Source: an uncultured Bacteroidota bacterium (GTDB lineage: Bacteria; Bacteroidota; Bacteroidia; Chitinophagales; Chitinophagaceae). Taken from it: a stretch of 46,220 nucleotides of DNA. The stretch lies in assembly GCA_903882805.1 (NCBI GenBank), contig CAIRYK010000014.1, positions 1 through 46,220 of the forward strand, written 5' to 3'. Under the pieces are notes generated by a model, which did not search any database, was not told the origin of the DNA, and saw nothing but the letters and a program-made list of their open reading frames with translations. This document shows positions 8,968 to 16,937 of this stretch, one piece after another. The first letter of the stretch is position 1, and every line of letters starts with the position of its first letter. A program made the position numbers and the translations under genes.

Positions 8968-9381
8968 ATGTATCCCGAACAAATAGTTGCCCCCATGAAA
9001 GCCGAATTAACAGGTCATGGGTTCACAGAATTACTTACACCTACCGACGTAGACAATACTCTGAAGCAAAACGGCACCACGCTGTTGGTGATCAATAGCG
9101 TATGTGGTTGTTCTGCAGGCACTGCCCGTCCGGGTGTGTTGATGGCGGTGCACAATGCCAATAAAAGACCCGACAGATTGACTACCAGCTTTGCTGGCTT
9201 TGATGTTGATGCTGTTAAGCAGGCGCGTACTTATTTATTGCCTTATCCTCCATCGTCTCCAGCAATAGTATTGCTGAAAGATGGTAAGGTTGTGCATATG
9301 ATCGAGCGTCACAATATAGAAGGCCGTCCGGCGCAAATGATTGCCGCCAACCTGATGCAGGCTTTCGAGACTTATTGCTAA
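8968..9381 (+). CDS. BrxA/BrxB family bacilliredoxin
   Basis: 137-aa thioredoxin-fold protein of the YphP/YqiW (DUF1094) family. The active-site motif is CGC at residues 46-48 in NSVCGCSAGTARP, the mark of this family. The YPEQIVAPMKAEL start and the HNIEGRPAQMIAANL end also fit. In Firmicutes these proteins remove bacillithiol from mixed disulfides. Many Bacteroidota also carry the family, so a thiol-disulfide exchange role in the cytosol is likely. It is monocistronic: a strong terminator follows 23 nt after the stop. Confidence 0.9.
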   Translation: MYPEQIVAPMKAELTGHGFTELLTPTDVDNTLKQNGTTLLVINSVCGCSAGTARPGVLMAVHNANKRPDRLTTSFAGFDVDAVKQARTYLLPYPPSSPAIVLLKDGKVVHMIERHNIEGRPAQMIAANLMQAFETYC

Positions 9382-9404
9382 TTAGGTTTTCAAAATAAAA
9401 TAGG

Positions 9405-9443
9405 GCGCAAAAAGCAGTTGATCGCTGCTTTTTGCGCTTTTTT
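9405..9443 (+). terminator. Intrinsic terminator after the bacilliredoxin gene
   Basis: Perfect 13-bp stem (9405-9417 with 9425-9437), 7-nt loop, followed by six T. It separates the bacilliredoxin gene from gmk, so gmk must have its own promoter. Confidence 0.88.
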
Positions 9444-9551
9444 ATTTCTGACTGGTTACGGTTATTGCAGTCAATTTCGGGTTTTACGGGATAGTGCAAT
9501 TATAAAAAGCCGTTTTTTTTTGCTTTATTCGCAGATAAATACACTATCCGT

Positions 9552-10121
9552 TTGTCTACAGGAAAAATTATTGTCATTACAGCGCCCTCCGGTTCGGGTA
9601 AAACTACATTGGTAAAACGCTTACTGGAGGCCTGTCCGCATCTCGAATTCTCTATTTCTGCCTGCACACGCAAGCCGCGCAATGGCGAAGTGCACAGCAA
9701 AGACTATTATTTCTTTGAGGAAGAAGAGTTTAAACGTCTTATAGCCGAAGACGCATTTGTAGAGTGGGAGATGGTGTATGCCGGCAAGTACTATGGCACG
9801 TTGAAAAGCGAACTGCAGCGTATTTGGGATGCAGGAAAATCTCCGTTGGTAGACATTGATGTGCAAGGCGCGCTGGCGGTCATGGATAAATATAAGGCTA
9901 TTTGCCACACCATATTTATTGAGGCCCCATCGATGGAAGAGTTGCGCAAGCGACTTATAAACCGTGGAACAGAAACGCCGCAAAGCCTTGAGGAACGCAT
10001 CAATAAAGCCGAGCACGAGCTGGCATTTGCGCCCAGATTCGATACTGTGCTCGTAAACGACGATCTGGAAAAAGCAACAGCAGAATTGATAGCCGTAGTT
10101 ACCCGTTTTACCGGCTGCTAA
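9552..10121 (+). CDS. gmk: Guanylate kinase (TTG start)
   Basis: 189-aa cytosolic enzyme that phosphorylates GMP to GDP with ATP. The P-loop APSGSGKTT spans 11-19. The GMP-binding region includes STACTRKPRN-like SACTRKPRNGE (36-46), DYYFF and the Y at 75-78, and the lid lies around RLINRGTE (137-144). Length is usual for the family. No in-frame ATG exists between the upstream stop (9492) and the P-loop; the first internal Met is far into the protein. TTG 9552-9554 is therefore the most likely start. This is an essential nucleotide-metabolism gene. Confidence 0.95.
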   Translation: MSTGKIIVITAPSGSGKTTLVKRLLEACPHLEFSISACTRKPRNGEVHSKDYYFFEEEEFKRLIAEDAFVEWEMVYAGKYYGTLKSELQRIWDAGKSPLVDIDVQGALAVMDKYKAICHTIFIEAPSMEELRKRLINRGTETPQSLEERINKAEHELAFAPRFDTVLVNDDLEKATAELIAVVTRFTGC

Positions 10122-10189
10122 ATCGGCAAGTAAGTAAACAACTTCTTTTGCAACGATAAATAATTATTTTTGGGTACAATAACCGTATC

Positions 10190-12280
10190 ATGGCCAAAGC
10201 AACTAATCAAAAAAACGTACAGGCGCAACAGCAATCTATAAAGCCTGCAGCGGGGCCTGCCCCTACGGAAAAGGGCCCCAAGAAGCCTTTATCGATATAC
10301 GATTTTAAGGTGCAGGCTATTGTCGTGTCTCTACTCGCATTCATATTCTATTTCAATAGTTTTTTTAATGAGTATGCCCACGACGATGGCATTGTGATCG
10401 TTAAAAACGAATATGTGCAGGAAGGGTTTGCGGGTATCCCCAACATTCTTACCAAGGATGCATACGACAGTTATTACCGGCAGCTAAATACCACCAACCA
10501 ACTGGAGGGCGGTCGTTTTCGTCCGTTATCTATCGTCACTTTTGCCATAGAGCAGCAGTTTTTGGGGGCAGTGTCGGAAGATAAAGTGGATAGTGTGCTG
10601 AAGCAAAATATATCATACGGAGTACGCGGCCCACAGGAAGAAAAGCTCATATTTAATATGCATGTCCGGCATGTATTCAATGTGCTGTGGTATATTTTTT
10701 CTCTGGTCGCCTTACTGTATTTTTTACGGTACATAGTGTTCAAAACAGAGCCTATTATGGCGTTTATTGCCACTATACTTTTTGCCATTCATCCCATACA
10801 TACAGAGGTTGTAGCCAATGTGAAGAGCCGGGATGAGATCATGTCGCTATTGTTTATGTGCGGTACCTTTATTTATACCTTTAAATACCGGGAGCACAAG
10901 AAAATTAGTATGCTGTTGCTGTCAATGGTCAGTTACTTTTTTGCATTCTTATCTAAGGAATATGCTATTACGTTGGTGGTATTGTTGCCTATGTCGCTGG
11001 TTGTTTTCAATAAAGACTCTATAAAAACCAGCATTCTTACCTTCCTCCCCTTTACGGCAGTAATAACCGCCTACCTGATGATGCGCTTTAGCATTGTAAC
11101 TGAAATGGGCGCAAACTCTACAAACGAAGTGCTGAACAACCCTTATTTGTTTGCTACGCCTGTACAGAAACTGGCCACAGAAATATCTACTTCACTCAAC
11201 TATCTGAAGCTGCTTATTTTCCCGCACCCGCTTTCTGCCGATTATTCGTTCAGCTCCATTCCTTACAGCGACTTCAGCAATCTGGGCGTATGGTTATCCA
11301 TTACCGTTCATGCGGGGTTAGTGGTCGCTTTGGGTTACTTCATTAGTGTGGTACTTAAAAAAGCGCCAAAAACGGAGGTGGTTGGTGTGAAAATGGATAA
11401 TTCAGGTAAGCGCATGGTAGCTGGTATCATGAGTTTTGCAATAGCTTTTTACCTGATTCACCTGCTGTTGGTGTGCAATATTATATTCGATATAGGCGCT
11501 ACCATGGGCGAACGTTTGATCTATCACTCATCTGTTGGGTTTGCCATTGCCGTAGCATATTTGCTGGTGAGGGGTGTGGAGAAGATACAACCTGCTGCCG
11601 CCAGCCAGAAGGCGCTGGCCGCTATAATGGGCGTCATTATTGTACTGTGCGGCATCAAAACCATTTCAAGAAACGCTGACTGGAAAAACGATGGCACATT
11701 GTTTGGCGCTGATATTAAAACAGTGCCTAATAGCGTACTTGTAAATGGTAATGTGGCAGCATCTTACATCACCATTGCCGATTACCAGAAAGACGAAGCT
11801 TCGCGTAAAAAATACCTGACAGATGCCATAGGTATGCTGAATCATGCGTTGAGTTTCCACCCCACATTTGTGGCCGGCTACCTGAACAGGGGCATTGCAT
11901 GGTATAAATTGGGCGAAATAGATACAGCGCTCGCCAACTTCAATAAAGTAAAAAGTTTGTATCCCACCTATCCTACCTTACCGGGATTGTACCGCATAGC
12001 CGCCGACTTTTACAGTAAGCGCGGCTGGGATAAGTATGGCCGTTTTGGCCGCTATCCCGAAGCAATAGCTGAGTTTAAAAAAGGATTGGCTATAGATTCT
12101 ACCAATGCTGAATTGTGGTACAACATGGGCGGCGCTTATTACTCAAGTATGCAGTTCAACGAGGCGATATCGTCGTGGAGAATGGCGTTGAAGATTAAGC
12201 CCGACTATACGCAGGCGCAGCAGGGTTTGCAAGCGGCCATGGGTGTATTGCAGTCCGGTGGCGTTCCACCTAAAAAATAG
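10190..12280 (+). CDS. TMTC-like polytopic membrane protein with C-terminal TPRs
   Basis: 696 aa. A charged, Gln/Pro-rich cytosolic tail (1-40) precedes about ten membrane helices (about 42-480). The first extracytoplasmic loop has YAHDDGIVIVKNEYVQ and the second FAIHPIHTEVVANVKSRDEIM, both marks of the GT-C/TMTC (DUF1736) O-mannosyltransferase-like family; DD in loop 1 is the likely catalytic pair. Residues about 540-690 form TPR repeats, for example AELWYNMGGAYYSSMQFNEAI. In animals TMTCs mannosylate cadherins. Bacterial relatives are little studied; a lipid-linked sugar transferase acting on exported proteins is plausible. It is transcribed alone after gmk. Confidence 0.75.
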   Translation: MAKATNQKNVQAQQQSIKPAAGPAPTEKGPKKPLSIYDFKVQAIVVSLLAFIFYFNSFFNEYAHDDGIVIVKNEYVQEGFAGIPNILTKDAYDSYYRQLNTTNQLEGGRFRPLSIVTFAIEQQFLGAVSEDKVDSVLKQNISYGVRGPQEEKLIFNMHVRHVFNVLWYIFSLVALLYFLRYIVFKTEPIMAFIATILFAIHPIHTEVVANVKSRDEIMSLLFMCGTFIYTFKYREHKKISMLLLSMVSYFFAFLSKEYAITLVVLLPMSLVVFNKDSIKTSILTFLPFTAVITAYLMMRFSIVTEMGANSTNEVLNNPYLFATPVQKLATEISTSLNYLKLLIFPHPLSADYSFSSIPYSDFSNLGVWLSITVHAGLVVALGYFISVVLKKAPKTEVVGVKMDNSGKRMVAGIMSFAIAFYLIHLLLVCNIIFDIGATMGERLIYHSSVGFAIAVAYLLVRGVEKIQPAAASQKALAAIMGVIIVLCGIKTISRNADWKNDGTLFGADIKTVPNSVLVNGNVAASYITIADYQKDEASRKKYLTDAIGMLNHALSFHPTFVAGYLNRGIAWYKLGEIDTALANFNKVKSLYPTYPTLPGLYRIAADFYSKRGWDKYGRFGRYPEAIAEFKKGLAIDSTNAELWYNMGGAYYSSMQFNEAISSWRMALKIKPDYTQAQQGLQAAMGVLQSGGVPPKK

Positions 12281-12298
12281 GCTATTGTTGCACAATAA

Positions 12299-12343
12299 AA
12301 ATCCCCTCTGCTTCACTGTCCGACAGCGGCTAAAGGGGAATTT
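12299..12343. terminator. Possible weak terminator between convergent genes
   Basis: Imperfect stem pairing AAATCCCCT (12299-12307) with AGGGGAATTT (12334-12343), flanked by A/T on each side, between the convergent TMTC-like gene and scpA. Inner pairing CTGCTTC with GAAGCAG overlaps it as an alternative fold. Confidence 0.35.
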
Positions 12344-12391
12344 CGAAGCAGCAATGCTGCACTAGATAATGTACAATTTGCGTGCCATGTT

Positions 12392-13198
12392 TTATGGCTC
12401 GTCCTGTGGCGTGAAATCGAGTGTGGGTGCAGTGGGCGTTTGGGCTATTTCATCGGGTTGCGGCACCCATTCTACAATAAAATTGTTTCTGCCTGGACCA
12501 ATAAGAATTACCATAAATTTTTGCTGTATCAGCTCCAGCATGGCCAGAAAGGTAAAAATGGCATGAATGCGGGTTTCGCAATTAGCAAAAAGCGTTTCGA
12601 ACGACACCTTTTGCTGTTCCTTAAGGTAGCCCATTAGAAATGTACGTTGCCCTTCCATGCTGTAGTTATACTTTACTACTACGTGCTGAGGCTTGTTCAT
12701 GCGTTCGTTAAAACGCTTTATTACCTTTTCATAAGCCTGTAGCAACTTATACATAGTTACCTGCTGTATCTCGGTGCCTTCAGAATAGGTTTCGCCAAGG
12801 CTATCCATTTCCAGCTTTATGTTGCCTCTTTTTTGCTGTGTCATGCGGTCGGCTTCCAGCGCCGCCATCATTTCCGACGCTTCTTTGAAGCGTTTGTATT
12901 CCAGTATTTTATCTACCAGCTCCTGTCTTGGGTCCACTTCCTTACCTTGTGCATCTACTTCCTTGCGAGGTAGCAACATGCGCGCCTTGATGCGCATTAA
13001 TGTAGATACAAAGAGGATAAACTCGCTGGCAAGCTCAATATTCAGCGACTCGAGTGAATGTACATAGCTAAGGAACTCATTAGTAATCTTGGCTATGGGT
13101 ATGTTGTATATATCCAGTTCGTCGCGCTCTATAAAAAACAGGAGCAGATCGAACGGACCCTCAAACTGCGGTAACTTGATTTGGTAAGTTGCAGACAT
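12392..13198 (-). CDS. scpA: Segregation and condensation protein A
   Basis: 268-aa kleisin of the bacterial SMC condensin, bridging the SMC heads together with ScpB. The N-terminus has the family signature FEGPFDLLLFFIERDELDIYNIPI (split: FEGPFDLLL at 11-19, DELDIYNIPI at 26-35), then a helical N-domain with ASEFILFVSTLMRIKARMLLPR-like segment (59-80). The C-terminal winged helix is at about 190-250 (SFETLFANCETRIHAIFTFLAMLELI region). scpB and smc are not in the window. A TATTTTTGA box ends only 6 nt upstream of the ATG. Confidence 0.92.
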   Translation of the reverse strand: MSATYQIKLPQFEGPFDLLLFFIERDELDIYNIPIAKITNEFLSYVHSLESLNIELASEFILFVSTLMRIKARMLLPRKEVDAQGKEVDPRQELVDKILEYKRFKEASEMMAALEADRMTQQKRGNIKLEMDSLGETYSEGTEIQQVTMYKLLQAYEKVIKRFNERMNKPQHVVVKYNYSMEGQRTFLMGYLKEQQKVSFETLFANCETRIHAIFTFLAMLELIQQKFMVILIGPGRNNFIVEWVPQPDEIAQTPTAPTLDFTPQDEP

Positions 13199-13204
13199 CT
13201 ATTG

Positions 13205-13213
13205 TCAAAAATA
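13205..13213 (-). promoter_or_regulatory. -7 box immediately upstream of scpA
   Basis: Minus strand TATTTTTGA (TAnnTTTG match), 6 nt before ATG 13198. A TTG lies 14 nt further upstream, shorter than the normal spacing. It implies a very short or absent 5' leader. Confidence 0.4.
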
Positions 13214-13262
13214 GCCTTTTATGCGTACAACTGGTAAGCGCTGTGCAAAAAAAGCAATGTTA

Positions 13263-14285
13263 TCAGAACTTGTAAGCAACGCCCAGCGTGAACATTTGCT
13301 TTACCTGTAGCCAACCAAGACCTGAGGCTGGTTCGTTTTTATCTACAGTTTTGCCGGCTTTATCTATATAGGTTTTGCTGTAGGGTACGTTATTGTCGTA
13401 CATAAAGGTGGCGCCAAAAGCGAGGCTAACAAAACGGGATATTTTCCATGCCAGCAGATTGTCGAAAAGTACGCTTATGTTTCCGGGATTGTCGCGCTTT
13501 ACTACATTGCCTACTGAGTCTTTGGTATCCTTGGCCAGATAGTTTGAATAGAGGTCTAGACGCGTTTTGTACATCATGTTTTTGTTGATATTGTACACAT
13601 ACCTACCCGAAAAGTAGGCGCCAAACTGTCCAAAGGCGTTCTTGTTGTAGGGTACGCCATAAGCGCCCTCGGCGCTTTTTGAAGTGTAATATTTGTCTAC
13701 CACAGTAAGTCTGCCTGCAATTGGCGACAAGAAGAAAGATATGTCGCTTCCCTTGCGGTATTCTAATCCCAGTGCGATAGTGAAGTAGGCTGGTGAGAAA
13801 AATTTAGAAGTTGGCGTGCTATCCCATTTGGGTAGCGAATAGTCATAACCCTTGGTAAACTGCGATTTAAAGTTGAACAGGGTAGTGAAGAACAGGAATT
13901 TGCTCGAGTCTATACGATGTCCGTATTTGCTGGTAAAGTCTATTCGATCATCCGTTTTGCGCGGTATGAAACTTGTTGAGTAGTTATAGGTGAGGCCATA
14001 ACTAAGGTCGAGGTTATTACTCCATATATCTCGGTGGTAAAGGCGATCGAGTCGGCCGTTGAAAATACCATTTACAGCAAACGAGGCAACTTCGCCCCCC
14101 GCGGCCCAGTTGTGCAGAAACCCTTCGTTCATGCCAATGTTCAGAAAGCCCGCATGTATCCATGCTACCGTGTCTTTATTAGAGGTTTGCAGTAGTTTTT
14201 TTATGTCTTCAACCTTGTCTATCTGACCCAAAGACTGAAACATAGAAAGCAGGCAAACGCTTACGGCAATAAACATCTTCTTCAT
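13263..14285 (-). CDS. DUF3078 outer-membrane beta-barrel-like protein
   Basis: 340 aa with a signal peptide (1-20, cut after SLGQ). The mature part opens with a WIHAGFLNIGMNEGFLHNWAAGGE segment (positions about 42-66), the hallmark of DUF3078, followed by alternating aromatic/hydrophobic strands. It ends in MFTLGVAYKF, a terminal Phe typical of outer-membrane barrels. The family is restricted to Bacteroidota and its function is unknown. It stands alone: a -7 box lies 42 nt upstream, and scpA starts 64 nt downstream with its own box. Confidence 0.82.
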   Translation of the reverse strand: MKKMFIAVSVCLLSMFQSLGQIDKVEDIKKLLQTSNKDTVAWIHAGFLNIGMNEGFLHNWAAGGEVASFAVNGIFNGRLDRLYHRDIWSNNLDLSYGLTYNYSTSFIPRKTDDRIDFTSKYGHRIDSSKFLFFTTLFNFKSQFTKGYDYSLPKWDSTPTSKFFSPAYFTIALGLEYRKGSDISFFLSPIAGRLTVVDKYYTSKSAEGAYGVPYNKNAFGQFGAYFSGRYVYNINKNMMYKTRLDLYSNYLAKDTKDSVGNVVKRDNPGNISVLFDNLLAWKISRFVSLAFGATFMYDNNVPYSKTYIDKAGKTVDKNEPASGLGWLQVKQMFTLGVAYKF

Positions 14286-14327
14286 AGCAATGAACGGTAA
14301 TTGTGTATTTGGAAATCTATTTTGGGC

Positions 14328-14336
14328 GCAAAAGTA
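14328..14336 (-). promoter_or_regulatory. -7 box of the DUF3078 gene
   Basis: Minus strand TACTTTTGC, a full TAnnTTTGC match, 42 nt before ATG 14285. The -33 element is not obvious. Confidence 0.5.
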
Positions 14337-14452
14337 AATTTTACTTGGCAGATAGTAAAAATCATGGTCAATTTTTTAATTCGCGCCTGATTTTCAATTT
14401 GATGTATATTATGATAGTAATTATATTGTTGTTCGGTCGTGGGTATGGCCGT

Positions 14453-14485
14453 AAAAAAGCCGGATGCATTTCTGCACCCGGCTTT
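14453..14485 (-). terminator. Intrinsic terminator of phaE
   Basis: On the minus strand, a 13-bp stem with one mismatch (14473-14485 with 14456-14468) and a 4-nt loop, followed by a run of T. It begins 20 nt after the phaE stop codon. Confidence 0.88.
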
Positions 14486-14504
14486 GTGATAAAATCATAG
14501 TGTG

Positions 14505-16124
14505 TTAGGCTTTTTTAGCCGCTTTTGTTGTTTTTTCTTCTGTAGCTGCAGCCGCTTCTTTTGCTTCGTTAGCATCTGCAACTTTCTTTTCCAGTTCGCG
14601 AACCTGCTTTTTCAGGTCGTAGATAGTTTTATATACTTCATCCAGTTCGCTACGGGTAGCTACCGGAATGTCTTTCAACATTTTTTCTGTTTGCAGCTCT
14701 ATGTCTTTACGGAGTTTCATTTGCATGCTGCCCACTTCTGCCATAAGCGCACTGTAGTCGCTACTTTCAAACAGGTTAACATATACTTTGTCGCTTATGT
14801 TCAGCCACTCCTGGTATAAGGCTATCATGCTGGTAACTTCGCCGCCTTCCTGAATTTTCTTGGCAACGTTTTCCGCAAGTTTGTCCATTACTTTAGCTCC
14901 CTGGGTGTAAATCATATTTTGCAGTTCAGCATTTTTGATGTTGTACACCATAACGCGATTACCTATTTCGGCCCACTCCTGCATGTTTTTGGTTTGCTGC
15001 GTAGGTGTAACCAGCTTGGTAAACGGAGCGAATGCTTCGTTCATCTGACCATACCAGTTAGCATAACCATTGTGCATATTACCGAACATCTGGCCGCTGT
15101 TGCCGGTCATTTTGTTCATCATATCGCGCATTTGGTGGTAGCCGTTCATGCCGCTTTCGCTCATTTGCTTCATGCCGTCATTCATCATGTTGGTCATGTT
15201 CTGCATTTGGGTGCGGGCGCCTTCTGGCATAAAACCAAAGAATTTGTCCATGAAATCTTTGTACAATTCAGGATTCATGAATTGTTTGTAAGTATCCATG
15301 TTGAAGGTTTTATCCTGCATAGACTTTACCATTGGCATCCACATTTCGGTGAATTTTGTAAAGCCTTCGCCACTGCCTGCCATGTTTTTGAAAGCGTCCT
15401 GAACAGTGCCGTTCTGGAAGTTTTTCTGCCACTCGCCAAAAGAATTGGTCAGGTTGTTGTAAAACTGTGAGAAAGTACCCGTCATAGTATCGGTAGCTTT
15501 CTTAAACGCTTCCTGATTGAAAGGATTCATGTGCTGCATCTGGTTCATCCAGTTAGTTGCATTGGCGTTATTCATCCATGCGTTCATTGGGTTCTGGTTG
15601 TTGCTCCATGCATTCTGCCAGGTGGCAAAAGGGTTGTTGCCGCCATTGTTCCAGTTAGCAAACGGATTAGCGTTCTGCCAGTTAGCAAACGGGTTGTTGT
15701 GCTGACCGCCAGTCCATGGTTGAAACGGATTGTGATTAGATGAAGTAGGCGCTGTAAAGTTTTTTGCAGCTTCCTGTCCTTTTTCCCAAATCTGTTTTGC
15801 CCACTTGATTTGGGTGTTCATCCAGTTTTCGTAAAACTCGTTCAGTGGTGTTGCTGTTTCTTTAGCAGTCTGCTGTTCTTTATTATCTGTAGCGGTATTT
15901 GCTGTTGCATTTTCGGCGGCAGGCGCAGCATGAGCTGTCGCTTTGGCAAATAAGTTTTTCTGGTCTTCGAGCCAGTTCTTATACCAATCGCTGCTTTTTT
16001 CAATGGTCTCACTGATCGGATTGGCGCCAGTGGTGAATTTTTTAGTGGTTTCCACTATGTTATCTAACACTTTTTTCTGAGTGTCGATAATGGTTTCTAC
16101 AACATTGTTGTCTTGAAAAGCCAT
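14505..16124 (-). CDS. phaE: PHA synthase subunit PhaE with Asn/Trp-rich insert
   Basis: 539-aa partner of class III PhaC. Features in order: a helical N-terminus (1-60); an Ala-rich linker (62-95); an NEFYENWMNTQIKWAKQIW amphipathic helix (95-113); a low-complexity insert (130-205) with repeated NPF-x-x-W units; a PhaE-like helical core (205-450) with Met-rich segments and FDKFFGFMPEGARTQM-like LYKDFMDKFFGFMPEG; and a C-terminal coiled coil. The last part has the family end, VATRSELDEVYKTIYDLKKQVRELEKKV, here given as residues about 477-504, then an Ala/Lys tail. Classical PhaE is near 360 aa, so this one is long. It is divergent from the PhaJ-like gene, sharing a 325-nt promoter region, and has its own terminator. 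A phasin-like role is the main alternative. Confidence 0.8.
   Translation of the reverse strand: MAFQDNNVVETIIDTQKKVLDNIVETTKKFTTGANPISETIEKSSDWYKNWLEDQKNLFAKATAHAAPAAENATANTATDNKEQQTAKETATPLNEFYENWMNTQIKWAKQIWEKGQEAAKNFTAPTSSNHNPFQPWTGGQHNNPFANWQNANPFANWNNGGNNPFATWQNAWSNNQNPMNAWMNNANATNWMNQMQHMNPFNQEAFKKATDTMTGTFSQFYNNLTNSFGEWQKNFQNGTVQDAFKNMAGSGEGFTKFTEMWMPMVKSMQDKTFNMDTYKQFMNPELYKDFMDKFFGFMPEGARTQMQNMTNMMNDGMKQMSESGMNGYHQMRDMMNKMTGNSGQMFGNMHNGYANWYGQMNEAFAPFTKLVTPTQQTKNMQEWAEIGNRVMVYNIKNAELQNMIYTQGAKVMDKLAENVAKKIQEGGEVTSMIALYQEWLNISDKVYVNLFESSDYSALMAEVGSMQMKLRKDIELQTEKMLKDIPVATRSELDEVYKTIYDLKKQVRELEKKVADANEAKEAAAATEEKTTKAAKKA
15509..15735 (-). repeat. NPF-x-x-W tandem repeat coding region inside phaE
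   Basis: Codes residues about 130-205 of PhaE. The unit NPFANWQNA and variants recur: NPFQPW, NPFANWQNA, NPFANWNNGG, NPFATWQNAW, NPMNAWMNN, ATNWMNQ, NPFNQ. At DNA level near-identical blocks around CCAGTTAGCAAACGG recur at 15653-15695, so expansion or contraction by slippage is possible. Confidence 0.8.
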
Positions 16125-16243
16125 CGTGATTGATTATTGTGTTAAAAAATATGTTTGACAGAAATTGTGCAAAAGAAAATTTTACCTATTTTAGCACAAG
16201 TTTTCGTGAAGTTCCCTCTTTGATTGCTCCTGCTAAAGGCGGT

Positions 16244-16273
16244 GCAAAGGTATGTAAATTTTCGTTAAACAAA
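16244..16273 (-). promoter_or_regulatory. phaE promoter
   Basis: Minus strand TTTG (16270-16273), 17-nt spacer, TACCTTTGC (16244-16252): both elements of the Bacteroidota promoter with standard spacing. The predicted leader before ATG 16124 is a little over 100 nt. Confidence 0.75.
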
Positions 16274-16395
16274 TGTAAAATTGTGCATTTGTGCAACCGA
16301 TAACAATTATTTAAACATTTCTTGGCGCACACATCTGGTTAGTATTGTCTGTTTCTGTCTTTTTGCCTGTGTTTCGTTCGTTATTATATCGGGTA

Positions 16396-16430
16396 TTGTA
16401 CTAACAAGTAATTAAAAACTATTACTTTCG
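16396..16430 (+). promoter_or_regulatory. Candidate promoter of the PhaJ-like gene
   Basis: TTG at 16396-16398, 23-nt spacer, TTACTTTCG at 16422-16430, a near match to TAnnTTTGC. It ends 19 nt before ATG 16450. Confidence 0.45.
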
Positions 16431-16449
16431 CCTGCAAAAAATCAATTTT

Positions 16450-16860
16450 ATGTTGCAGGTAGGTGATGAATTCCGCCACAAATACAGTTATACTCAAGAC
16501 GATGTAGACACATACGCGCGCGTTAGCGGCGATACCAATCCTTTGCATACCGATCAGGCGGCAGGGAAAGAAAGCATTTTTGGTCGTTGTATTATGCATG
16601 GCTTTTTGGGCGCCAGCGTGTTTACTAAAATATTTGGCGCGCTTTGGTATGCCGATGGACATGTATACATGAGCCAGAGCATGAAGTGGCTGCGCCCAAT
16701 GTTTGTAGATACCGAGTATGAAGCAGTGATAAAAGTAAAGGAAATTGTAAAAGAGAAAAACCGTGTATTGTACGAATGCGCTGTATACGATGCAGCTACC
16801 GGCGAACAAACTATTGCCGGCGAAGCATTGTTGTTGAATAAGAAGCAATATGTGTGGTAA
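16450..16860 (+). CDS. MaoC-like (R)-specific enoyl-CoA hydratase, PhaJ type
   Basis: 136-aa single hot-dog-fold protein. It carries the hydratase-2 motif with Asp28 and His33 in GDTNPLHTD (D-x4-H), the catalytic pair known from Aeromonas PhaJ (134 aa). GRCIMHGFLGAS (46-56) is the conserved follow-on. It would hydrate trans-2-enoyl-CoA to (R)-3-hydroxyacyl-CoA, feeding beta-oxidation intermediates to PHA synthase. Divergent placement next to phaE supports this role. Without context, another MaoC-type hydratase would be possible. A bidirectional terminator follows. Confidence 0.85.
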   Translation: MLQVGDEFRHKYSYTQDDVDTYARVSGDTNPLHTDQAAGKESIFGRCIMHGFLGASVFTKIFGALWYADGHVYMSQSMKWLRPMFVDTEYEAVIKVKEIVKEKNRVLYECAVYDAATGEQTIAGEALLLNKKQYVW

Positions 16861-16874
16861 GCGCTCAGCGCTGA

Positions 16875-16920
16875 CATAAAAAAAGGGACCAAAGCCAACG
16901 CTCTGTTCCCTTTTTTTATG
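16875..16920. terminator. Bidirectional terminator between PhaJ-like and thioredoxin-like genes
   Basis: Perfect 14-bp stem (16875-16888 with 16907-16920), 18-nt loop, with seven A on one arm and seven T on the other, between two convergent genes. It can serve both strands. Confidence 0.85.
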
Positions 16921-16937
16921 CGCCTAGTGGCAAACGC

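Larger units (their letters stand above)
16125..16449. promoter_or_regulatory. Divergent phaE / PhaJ-like control region with TTGTGCA repeats
   Basis: A 325-nt region without a gene. It holds the phaE promoter (16244-16273), a candidate promoter for the hydratase (16396-16430), and three copies of TTGTGCA on the plus strand at 16165-16171, 16281-16287 and 16289-16295. The last two are tandem and lie upstream of both promoters. They may be an operator for a PHA regulator; no regulator gene was seen nearby. Confidence 0.45.
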
